From NCBI GenBank assembly GCA_964035545.1, contig OZ037768.1, forward strand, positions 15,500,175 to 15,564,174: a stretch of 64,000 nt of DNA, given 5' to 3'. The stretch is from Bugula neritina (lineage: Eukaryota > Bryozoa > Gymnolaemata > Cheilostomatida > Bugulidae). The notes beneath the pieces were generated by a model. It was given only the letters and a program-made list of their open reading frames with translations. It was not told where the DNA came from and searched no databases. Of this stretch, positions 1 to 10,800 are shown piece by piece. The position numbers were made by a program, and so were the translations under genes. The stretch's first letter is position 1. Each line of letters opens with the position of its first letter.

Positions 1-2657
1 GTACCAATAAGTGCCCAGAGGTTCTGAAACGTGGCCAATAGTGCCAATAGTAGTTCTAGTGTGCTTAAAGATGCCCAAATGTCCTAAAATATGCCAAAAT
101 GTGCTAAATTGAGCCAAACATGCTTACAGTACCTATTAGTGCCCAGAATGTCTGAAACTAGCCGTATAATGCTAAAACTAAAACAAGTGTTCTCAACAGT
201 GCCCAAATGTGCTAAAACATGCCCAAATGTGCTAAAACATGCCCGAATACACTGACTTGAGCCGATTGAGCTAACAGTAGCAATAAATGCCCAGAGGTTC
301 TGAAACGTGCCCAATAGCGCTATAGTAGAACAAGTGTGCTCAACAGTGCCCAAATGGGCTAAAACATGCCCAAATGTACTAAATTGAGCCAAATATGCTA
401 ATAGTACCAATAAATGCCCAGAGGTTTTCAAACGTGCCCAATAGTGCTGATATAGAACTAGTGTGATTAACAGGGCCCAAATGTGCTCAAACGTGCCCAA
501 ATGTGCTAAAATGGGCCGAGTATACTAATCGCACCAACAACCGCCAAGAGGTTCTGAAACGTGCCCAATAGTGCTAATAGTAGAACTGGTGTGCTTAACA
601 GTGCCCAAATCTGTTAAAACATTCCCAAATGGGCTAAAACATGCCCAAATGTACTAAATTGAGCCAAACATGCTAATAGTACCAATTGGTGCCCAGAGGT
701 TCTGAAACGTGTCCAATAGTGCTAATAGTAAAACTAGTGTGCCTAAAAGTCCCCAAATGTCCTAAAACATGCCAAAACGTGCGAAATTGAGCCAAACATG
801 CTAATAGTACCAATTAGTGCCCAGAGGTTCTGACACGTGCCCAATAGTGCTAATAGTAGAACTGCTGTGCTTAACAGTGCCCAAATGTGCTAAAACATTC
901 CCAAATGTGCTAAAACATGCCTAAATTTACTAAATTGAGCCAAATATGCTAATAGTACTTATTTGTGCCCAGAAGTTCTGAACGTGCCCAGTAGTGCTAA
1001 AACTAGAACAAGTGTGCTCAACAGTGCCCAATTGGGCTAAAACATGCCCAAATGTACTAAATTGAGCCAAACATGCTAATAGTACCAATAGGTGCCCAGA
1101 GGTTCTGAAACGTGTCCAATAGTGCTAATAGTAAAACTAGTGTGCCTAAAAGTCCCCAAATGTCCTAAAACATGCCAAAACGTGCGAAATTGAGCCAAAC
1201 ATGCTAATAGTACCAATTAGTGCCCAGAGGTTCTGACACGTGCCCAATAGTGCTAATAGTAGAACTGCTGTGCTTAACAGTGCCCAAATGTGCTAAAACA
1301 TTCCCAAATGTGCTAAAACATGCCTAAATTTACTAAATTGAGCCAAATATGCTAATAGTACTTATTTGTGCCCAGAAGTTCTGAACGTGCCCAGTAGTGC
1401 TAAAACTAGAACAAGTGTGCTCAACAGTGCCCAATTGGGCTAAAACATGCCCAAATGTACTAAATTGAGCCAAATATGGTTATAGTACCAATAAGTGCCC
1501 AGAGGTTCTGAGACGTGCCCAATAGTGCTAAAAGTAGAACTGCTGTGCTTAACAGTGCCCAAATGTGCTAAAACATGCCAAGATGTTCTAAATTGAGCTA
1601 AACATGCTTGCAGTACCTATTAGTGCATAGAAATTCTGAAACGTGCCGTATAGTGCTAAAACTAGAACAAGTGTGCCCAACAGTGCCCAAATGTGCTAAA
1701 ACATGCCCAAATGTGCTAAAACATGCCCGAAAATACTAACTTGAGCCAAATGAGCTAATAGTACCAATAAATGCCCAGAGGGTCTGAAACGTGCCCAATA
1801 GCGCTAATAGTAGAACTACTGTGCTTAGCAGTGCCCAAATCTCCTAAAAGATGCCAAAACGTGCGAAATTAAGCCAAATAAGCTAATAGTACCAATAAGT
1901 GCCCAGAAGTTCTGACACGTGCCCAATAGTGCTAATAGTAGAACTGCTGTGCTTAACGGTGCCCAAAAGTGCTAAAACATTCCCAAATGGCCTAAAACAT
2001 GCCCAAATTTACTAAATTGAGCCAAACCTGCTAATAGTACCTATTTGTGCCCAGAAGTTCTGAACATGCCCAGTAGTGCTAAAACTAGAACAAGTGTGCT
2101 CAACAGTGCCCAATTGGGCTAAAACGTGCCCAAACGTACTAAATTGAGCAAAATATGATAATAGTACCAATAAGTGCCCAGAGATTCTGAAATGTGCATA
2201 AGAGTGCTGATAGTAGAACTACTGTGCTTAACAGTGCCCAAATCTGTTAAAACATTCCCAAATGGGCTAAAACATGCCCAAATTTACTCAATTGAGCCAA
2301 ATATGCTAATAGTACTTATTTGTGCCCTGAAGTTCTGAACGTGCCCAGTAGTGCTAAAACTAGAACAAGTGTGCTCAACAGTGCCCAATTGGGGTAAAAC
2401 ATGCCCAAATGTACTAAATTGAGCCAAATATGATTATAGTACCAATAAGTGCCCAGAGGTTCTGAGACGTGCCCAATAGTGCTAATAGTAGAACTGCTGT
2501 GCTTAACAGTGCCCAAATGTGCTAAAACATTCCCAAATGTACTAAATTGAGCCAAATATGCTAATAGTACCAATAAGTGCCCAGAGGTTCTGAAACGTGC
2601 CCAATAGTGCTAAAACCAGAGCAAGTGTGCTCAACAGTGCCCAGATTAGCTAACACA
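1..2657. repeat. Satellite array, left flank of the transposon
   Basis: Tandem satellite of imperfect 127/128-bp units plus 147/148-bp units; successive 'gtgcccagaggttctg' anchors lie at 2174, 2322, 2449 and 2577 (spacings 148, 127, 128). Each unit is built of roughly 20-bp submotifs of the form gtgcccaaatgtgctaaaac, and the long unit has one extra submotif. The array enters from outside the window. It stops abruptly inside a unit at 2657, where the 15.9-kb transposon begins. The same unit resumes in the same orientation at 18555. Bases 1-500 closely match 18739-19240, so the two flanks share higher-order structure. Short open frames on the minus strand are by-products of the repeat. No gene is seen. 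Confidence 0.97.
2656..2657. repeat. Target-site duplication, left copy (CA)
   Basis: The intact satellite unit reads gctaacacatgccc. The left flank ends gctaacaca at 2657 and the right flank restarts catgccc at 18555, so CA is present on both sides. A 2-bp duplication is short, but the junction is exact because the empty site is known from other units (for example near 20318). Confidence 0.7.
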
Positions 2658-2679
2658 CACAGCATAGTTAAGGTCATCC
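2658..2679 (+). repeat. Left terminal inverted repeat of the 15.9-kb transposon
   Basis: Starts cacagcatag and continues ttaaggtcatcc. It pairs with the reverse complement of 18533-18554. The three mismatches fall in the four bases after CACAGC. It lies exactly at the satellite/unique junction, which makes chance similarity very unlikely. Confidence 0.85.
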
Positions 2680-5172
2680 CCAGCATAAATTCATCTCATA
2701 ATCTAGTCTCAGTTCCTTTATGCTATTGCTCTGTGGGCGGCATGCGTATTGCCTACTTGTCATACTTTAGCATGAGGTTGAACAATTACCAGCAAACCAT
2801 TGCGCTAGTTAGGGCTGCACCTGTTTCCATTACAACCATCACAACAATCTATTGAGCAAGTATGCAAGTGGCAAGCCTCAGCATTACCTTATTATTATTA
2901 CGGGAGGTCATTGGTTCATTGTATATGCAATATACTTTATGCACAATGGAAGATGATTTTCATACAGTTACTTTTTCAACCAGCAATCTACAACTATTTC
3001 ACATTATGAAAGCAAGCTATATAGATACATCAATGCTAATTCATTATTTATCCATACAGCTATTTTAATGAAGTTATTATCAACAGCTATTGAAATGACA
3101 ATGCAGCCATCATCTAAGTAACTTTTATTGCTGCTCTACTAATAGATATTTTAAAAGATAAGAATTTCTCAAAGCATAATGTATTCTGGACTGTACTAAA
3201 AATATATCTGTTTAATGCCATTGACAATCTCAGAGCCAAAATTACCTTCATCAACAAAATCTTTCTCTAGTTGCACCTACTACAAGCTAAAAGTGACTTC
3301 TCGGTGTTGAATATTACTATCAGTTACATAATTTACGAGTCCACCCAATTGCTTAGCATAGTAAAGAGACTGGCATAGGTCAGATAGTCATGTGTGTGCG
3401 AGATTTTGTTGGTAGCTGTAAAGGGCAGATATGCAGTATTTTGAGTGACTGCTTTGAGTTTAGATGGTTTGGGTAACGGATTTGATTGCTGCAAGTTTCC
3501 CACAAAGCTAGTACTATTGCGGTCTCATTGATACTAGTATAATAAGCAGTAATCAGCACTCATTGAAGGGAGTTGGAACTATATAAAAAGGTTAGAAAAG
3601 TAGCCTGTGCTTCAAATAGTTTATTTGCTTTCTGATGCATACAGTCTAAACTCTAAAAGGTTCTATCAAGCTTACATGGCTTCGAGCTGAATGTCCAAAA
3701 ATTGGCCATGAGCTATATCTTGTTGCTCAACACTGGAAAATTTATGAGTTTGCAGCCATGCAGTGAACAATCAGGCTCCTTTGTACTTAGTTTGTTATCA
3801 TAGCTAGGCTTTTATATACTAACCCAGAGTTAAAATTATCAAATATTTTATGTTTTTTAAACTTGCCATCTAATAGGAAATGCTAGTTAAGCTAGACATC
3901 CGAGTTTGGCTGATGCATCGATGCTATGGTTGCCAGAGTGAAACAGCTGGGGGAATCCCCCCCTAGTGGGAATTCCCCCAGGTTGGGAACCACTGGTCCA
4001 GTTAGACTAACTGACATCATGCTTTCCTGAGTGAAACACCCAAGATGAAAAGTTTTAATCTTAGTTAGGCAAGAATTGAGATTTTGAAAAAAGCCTCCTT
4101 AAAATTATTACCATGTCGTTTAAGAACTTATACCATAGGTATAGAGAAAAGTATGTAAGTTTAATGCAGGTTTACTGATAATTATATGAACAGAGGCAGC
4201 GATCAACATTACATTTATGATGTCATTGCTAGTTATTCGCCAGAGTTGCTGCTATAGTTGGAAGAAGTAAAAACTCCAGCATGCTAACTTATACTGCTGT
4301 AAATGAAGAACTCAACAGATTCCATTGTGGCATGCATATTTCATTTTCTTGGGTCTACAGAAACCTTCAATGGTTCATTCACCCAATGGCCTTCATAGCT
4401 GTCAGAAAATGTGAACAGAATAACTAGGAGCTATATACTGCTGGTTATATACCACACATTATGTAACATAATTTAGGCAGTATTCATGGGGCTAAAACAT
4501 CTATAGGCTGTATTTATTGTAGGACTTATGACATTCAGGCAGTCTATTACTATATTAAATTATCTTGCCTGCTAAAACTTAGCACTGAATGGTAAAAGTA
4601 ATAGGCCGAAGCTTCTAAGTTATGATTTTTTTACTTTTAATAGGAGGCTCAACCAAATTTTTTAATTACCAACTATGTTGCACCAGCTATATCTAAAATC
4701 AGCTAGGCAAGGCAATTACAAATCCTGTTCACAGCTTCAAGCCATTTGCTAATCAGTAACCAACCATTTTAGCTACTTACTGCCATACTGGCCTCAAATT
4801 GTTGGTTACACATTTGGTGCATCTTTTCATTGCTTCTGCTTTATCAAAAAAATATGGAGCTTTCACCAAAGTGAAAAACCTATTGTTAAACAAAATACTT
4901 TCTGGCTGGATATGTATGTATTTGCTGTTAGATTTTGATTGTACTTAACTGAGTACTATGAACAAACAGTATCTACACCCGCAGCAATAGTTGGTTAAAT
5001 ATAGAAATGATTCATAATTTCAGTTATCCAGATTCTTAACACATGTAAGTTATGTGATTGGGTAGCTTCTATAAAGAAATTGGAGCCTAAATTTAAATAA
5101 GGAGCCAATTTTAGCAAAATCTGGTTATATAGAGCCTTGCCATTGCATTCATTCATTAGAGAACATTCAGTC
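2680..5172. other. Gene-free 5' part of the transposon
   Basis: No open frame here shows family motifs or a splice-linked continuation into the gene at 5173. It probably holds the promoter and 5' leader of the transposase-like gene. A TATA-like string occurs at 3579-3590 (ctatataaaaag), but nothing ties it to a start. The only recognisable repeat is a hAT-like end at 3949-3996. Additional 5' coding exons cannot be excluded from sequence alone. Confidence 0.5.
3949..3996 (-). repeat. hAT-like transposon terminus with G/C hairpin (fragment)
   Basis: Positions 3980-3996 read aggttgggaaccactgg, which is the reverse complement of the CAGTGGTTCCCAACCT type of terminus known from many hAT elements. 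Just inside, gggggaat (3949-3956) and attccccc (3972-3979) form an inverted pair around ccccccctagtgg. I see no matching opposite terminus and no 8-bp target duplication. It is therefore a fragment or solo end at best. Confidence 0.4.
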
Positions 5173-6054
5173 ATGGCAAAAGGCAGCACTTACAATAATC
5201 AGTGTGGTTTTCTAACCAACATCTTTTTTGTACATTTCAAATCTGGGACTGACGTAGAAAGATTTCAGCAAGATTACAACATACTAAACAAATTATCAAT
5301 AAAGGATTACAATCGAAACAGAAAGCAAACGAGAAGTTACTTAATGAAAAATGCCAGTTATTTCAATAAGGATGGAGAGGCAAAAAAGAGGTTTATGTCC
5401 TACTTTACACTAGTCAACTTTAAAAAACTTTCACCTGCGGCTAGATCACGGCATAGTCTTATGGATTGCTTTGAGTGTTCTATCAAACACAAAGCTGAGT
5501 GGCAGCTCAAAATTGGGAATGTGGACATTGCAAAGCCTGCTACATCTGAAACCGCAGTCAGGACTCTGAAAGCTGTTCTTGAAAAGACTCCAGAACAAAT
5601 AACAGGAAAGCTGGTCAAAGAATTTGTAACGAATGTCATTAAACCAGCAGAAAAAATTATAAATGAAACAACACATTCTTGCAAACTATTGAAGCCTAAA
5701 AGCAACGTCAAGAGGAAATCTATTGCTGCCAAAGACGTTCCAAAAAAAGTTCGGAGACAAATTATTAAAGCTGCCAATGAAAGCATCTCAAACCAAATTA
5801 TTAACAATGACTTTTTGGCTCTATATTCTACTAAACAGTCTCATTCAGAGTGGGATTTACAGAGGAAGCGCCAATTTGGTGAATTTAGAACCAACAGAAA
5901 AAAACCTCATATAGGAAGTTTTAGGAACTACACATTTGATTTAGAAGTGGTTGAAGCTACATTATCAGTTGGCAACACAACAAATTGGACACAGCTTAGC
6001 AAATCTGCTAATTTGAAAAACAAGCATGGTGAAGTTCCAAAAAATGCAGGCCAG
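5173..6054 (+). CDS. Exon 1 of transposase-like gene
   Basis: Codes residues 1-294 and ends in phase 0 at a good donor (cag|gtaaga). The basic N-terminal region includes HSLMDCFECSIKH (94-106), an H-x4-C-x2-C-x3-H spacing that could bind zinc. A lysine/arginine-rich linker follows (about 175-200), then the conserved block GEVPKNAGQ at the end. The open frame reaches back to about 5137 but has no ATG there, so 5173 is preferred. An upstream coding exon remains possible because the family's usual N-terminus is not known to me. Confidence 0.8.
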
Positions 6055-7707
6055 GTAAGAAAAAGAGGTAGCTAACGTTAATTATAATTGGATTTGTAAT
6101 AATGATTTATTGAGCTATATAATATTCTGTAAAAGAAATAAACATGATAATTTTGAACAAGTACGTTTGCTAATAGTCAAATATAATTTCTAAAATAAAC
6201 AGTTGTTCACATCAGGTTATGAAAGAATTGGTGAAAAGAAATATGAATCGAACGATAGAAAACCAACCAAGAAAGCGAATATCATGGATAAACTATAAAT
6301 CTTTAGCACTTAATGTTAAGAGAAAATCATCAGCTGCACAATTGAAGTTACAAAGGAAAAAAATGATAGACACAGGAGAGGTTGATGTAGGGGAGCTGAT
6401 AGTTCCGGTGGAATATCATGCACTCAAAGTGCACCCAGATGGCACATTGGTGAGTTTGACCTGAGCAGCTCAGTGCAAATACTATGACTGTATATAATTA
6501 CATACAACAATATTGTAATCCTGTTGTATTTTCAAGGTAAAGATTAGAAAGGAAGTATCCGGAAGAAAATTCTCACTTCAGAAGATTAGAGAACATCATT
6601 TACATCAAATGATGACTATGAAACTGTTGAGAAACATTAATCCGAGCAGTATGCCGCTGACTGAGGTTCTTGATTTCCTTGATCGAAATGGTACCTTGAA
6701 TCTCCTGTTGTTTTACTGATAGTCTTGTAATACCTACAGAAAAAAAATCAAATTTAGTGAGATGTATAGCAAAAATACAAAGCTGTATTACCAGTTTAAT
6801 CTTGATAGAAGTATTACCTTATAATGAGAGAAAATCATAGTAAAAATATATTATAGTTGACATTATATTCTCAACCTTAATTATCAAAGTTCATTAACTT
6901 TTTGATAAATGATGGAGTGCAATAATATGTGCCTTGTGCAGACAGCACAACCTCATTGATTAGTAACTCTAACAAATTGTATACTTGAGAAAATATTCAA
7001 GCATACACTGGTTCAGCTTGTGATGGTGTTATTATAAGTATAGCAGTGGGAAGCAATGAAGATCCTAGAGAGAGGCTACGCCAGGCTACTCAAACTCGCT
7101 ATATGGCACTGTGGCACGATCACTCTGATATTGCCGGTAAGTAGCATAAACTTACACACGTTCCTAAACTTTTACTTTATGCTGAATTCCAAACTAAAAC
7201 TTTTTATTTATCATAAATCAAATTACTATTATTGCAGGTAAAAGTCATTATCTGTTTATGGTGTGGTTCTTGTATGATCAGTGCACATATTACACGGATG
7301 AAGAATATGTGAAGCTCAACCAAACTGTAAGTTGTGTAATGTGCACAGTTAATGTCATTGTACAAGCTGTGCAAAAATACTATTTGTGTAACCCAAAACT
7401 TGTACAATTAATCCTTTTTTCACCAGTATTACATATACTTCCAATGCCTGTTTCTAACTCAGGAAAAGATAACTAGCATTCAATCAAGAGTTGAGGCACC
7501 ATATATCTACATACTGGCCAGATCTAGCTCATCAGTTAATGATCAGCTGCTTTACGTTCCAACTCGATTGGAAGACATGAAGATGTTAAAGCAACCAATT
7601 ACTTTGACAGATGGAAGAGACTTTTATGATGTGTTAAGGTTCTTTTCAGGGGACAACCCTGCAAGGCAGCTAGAAGCAGGACAACAGTGCGGAGGTATAT
7701 TCGGACA

Positions 7708-7800
<93 letters not shown>

Positions 7801-10800
7801 CAGTAATAGCATATAATTGTGCATAATCGCTTCTACTGACATATTTTATTTTTTTTGAAAATATCATTATTTCAGGAATGTTTCCATGCATATGCGGAGT
7901 GCAGGATGAACATTTTGGGAATGAAAGTTCACATAATAAAGGTGGCAGCTTCCACAACTTAGATTCAAGAGTCCAGCACCTCAACAAAACCAAAACATGG
8001 AAATCGGGCTTTCATAGTGGAAATATTGCTGTTTTCCAAACTCTCAGGGTATGTTGTATATGTGCAACTATATAAATAAGCTTGAAAGTAACTTTTTAGA
8101 AAGAATGTACATTTATTAATTTATTTATTGTATTTAAGACTGAAGAACTCAAAGCAGAACTCCTCAGGAGAAATGTAGCTTTCTCAACTACAGACCAACC
8201 GGCACAACTAAAGAAGCTACTAAATGTCAATCTCAAAGGTAGGCAAAGCTGATGAACAACTAATTATTCATGTGAGCTTCTCTGGTGGAAGAATTTGGCT
8301 ATAAAGGCTAAAGGGTACATTGAATGTGTGTATGTGCAAGAGTGTAGGCTGCCTATATAAAGAGGGTAAATATCATTTGTAACTTACCAACAGGTATCAA
8401 GAGGCCTCCAGCATTACTTTGCTCAAGAATGGAAAATCCAGTGGATATTTCGCAGTATGAAATAGCACTGATGGAGCCATTACATGACTTCAAAAATGTA
8501 ATTAATAGAGTTTTGAAAGAGCTTCCTCATTCTACAGAAGAAAAAGAATTAAAAGTTATGCTATCAAATCTAATTTCTGACATAGAAGGTAAACATTATC
8601 ATTTTGATATAACTGATATTGATGTAAAAGTTTTATAGAAAACAAAATGTATAAATAAAATTTAAAATATTGTGGCATGCCAATATAGTTTATAGAAACC
8701 TAATGGATAAATTCTAAGAATTTATCTAAGAATTGATGTTAGAGCAGTTATGCAATGACAATACAAATTTCCAAATTATATTAGTAGTTCAATGTAGAGA
8801 AAATTATAAATGCAGTTGATAATTGAATCTACACAATGCTGAAAAACCAAGATGTTAGGTAAGAGCTTCTGCCTTTATACAACTGTAACTACCACACTGC
8901 ATGAGTTCTGCATTTTATTACAGCACAAAACCGGGAAATGAAAGGTACAGAGAGTAGAATTAACCTAGTAAAAGTGGCTGTAATGCTAAAACAATTTGAG
9001 TTTTCTCCCGATGGCCGGACAATGTATACAATGCTCCTTTCGCTAATTGAGCTACAAAAATTGGCATACGCTCTTGATACCCAAAGGACACAGAAGAACA
9101 TTTTAAGGGCATACAATCATAGTTTTTTATTTGCCATGAGGTGTATACAGTTATTTAAAGAACCAAAGACATGCAGCAAACGGGCAATGTTTCAGGCCGG
9201 TCCCTGGTAGCAGAAAGTGCTGAAAGGCATTTCCACAAGCTAAGGTACAAGCTGTCATTTGACGGCATATATTTAGGATACTAATATAGTTTGTGAAAAA
9301 TAATTGAATAGTTCAACTTCAATGAAAATAAAAAATGTTTAGTCTCCCAACAACTAATACAACTTCCTAAATTAATTTATTTTAGAGAAATTGCTTTGCG
9401 ATGCTCCAGCAGAGAAGCAAATGATATTATTGCCAAAGCAATGTTCAGGGCAGCTGTGGAGAAAAGAGCTGACAGCACATCAGAGAGCAGCATTGCAGTG
9501 CAAGAGAAACAGATAAACCAGAAAATAAGCAGTTCATCAATTACAAAATCTTGTTGTGGATTATATTTGGGACAAAATACTGTTATCTCAACCAAGTAAG
9601 TTTTAATTATAGCTTGGGGTAGGCCTACTTAACATTTCATATGTAAATAACTATATAGCTACAGCAATAATATTGTGACCTCACCAGCAGTTTGTAATGA
9701 TAAAGCATATTTATTGTAAGAATGCTTTGATCTCTAGATTTCTAACAACACATAGAACTGCAGCTCTGCACCACTTCAAACGAATAGCAGACTACCTAGA
9801 ATTGGGAGAGGGTACGTGGTACACAGTGCGAGAAGGAGCTATAGAGTTCCACGATGGCGATAGCTCTCCCAGTAGCCATGATGCAGGACCTGCATTGGCT
9901 CATTTTCGGTAAATAATATTATTCAAATAGTCAACTGCTTTTATTTTAAGAGACTGATACCTTTTAAAATTTTCAAAGATGTCAGATAAATATATCATTA
10001 ATATTGTTTTTCTGCTAGCTGTTTCTATTTATAAATGCCGCTCCCACGATATGAAAGACATTAACAGCATGTTGGATAATAGCTGGGAATTCTGTGTTCG
10101 AAATAAAAGTTCCTTAAAAATCCCACTTCTCATAGACGAGCAAAGATGTAGTGCAAAAATATTAGGTGGGTAATATTTTAAACATAAGCTTCAATATTCT
10201 TTTGCCTTCTAATATTATTTGCAATACTCTCATAAGGCAGCAATGATGAAAGTTTTGAAAGATCACTCATATTTTGCTAATATAGTTTTTTTATAAACTA
10301 TTTAAATATCAAGGTCAGTTTTAAAGTCTATTATCATTAATATTTTTTTAAAATTACATCTAGAACAACCAGCAACAAGCCAGATCAAACCTAGTATTGG
10401 CATCATAATGAAAGAGTTAGAAGACAACAGAAACCCTGCGCACACTGCATCTATTCTGCAACAGGAAACACTCCAACTGGTTAAGGAAGATAGTCTGTCA
10501 GCTTCTTTTGTGTGTGCTGTCCCCTTACTAACAAAAAGTAAGTACTGCAAAAGTAAATGTAGCTGGACTTTGTCATTATAATTATTTAGTTGCTGCAAGT
10601 CTAAAAATTATTAAAATCAATATCTCAAAAAGCTTAACTCAGTATTACGTTTCATAGTTAGATCACAACTATTCAACAACATTTAATACCACTCCGACTG
10701 CCATGCAAATTGATCTTTCAAATGCATGATATAGACGTAGACTAATTAATGTAAATGAGCAAGTATTGACTTGATCAAAAACTTACAAATTAGCCCCAAT

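Noticed and set aside
2577-3068. Two plus-strand frames at 2577-2855 and 2862-3068
   Set aside because: The first starts in the satellite and crosses the transposon junction. The second has no motif, and neither is splice-linked to the gene.
3579-3590. TATA-box-like ctatataaaaag as promoter of the transposase-like gene
   Set aside because: It lies 1.6 kb upstream of the ATG in AT-rich DNA with no other core-promoter signal. Chance occurrence is likely.
5400-5807. Minus-strand frames of 76 and 135 codons opposite exon 1
   Set aside because: They are antisense shadows of exon 1, which has correct splice sites, phases and conserved motifs.
7568-7993. Open frames with long YIYIYI runs on both strands
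   Set aside because: They read through the (TA)44 microsatellite in intron 6. The genuine coding frame leaves at the donor at 7695.
9134-9195. A short intron (gtgtat...tttcag, 9140-9195) that would remove the frameshift
   Set aside because: It would excise FKEPKTCSKR, which belongs to the conserved coding block, and would be shorter than every other intron in the gene.
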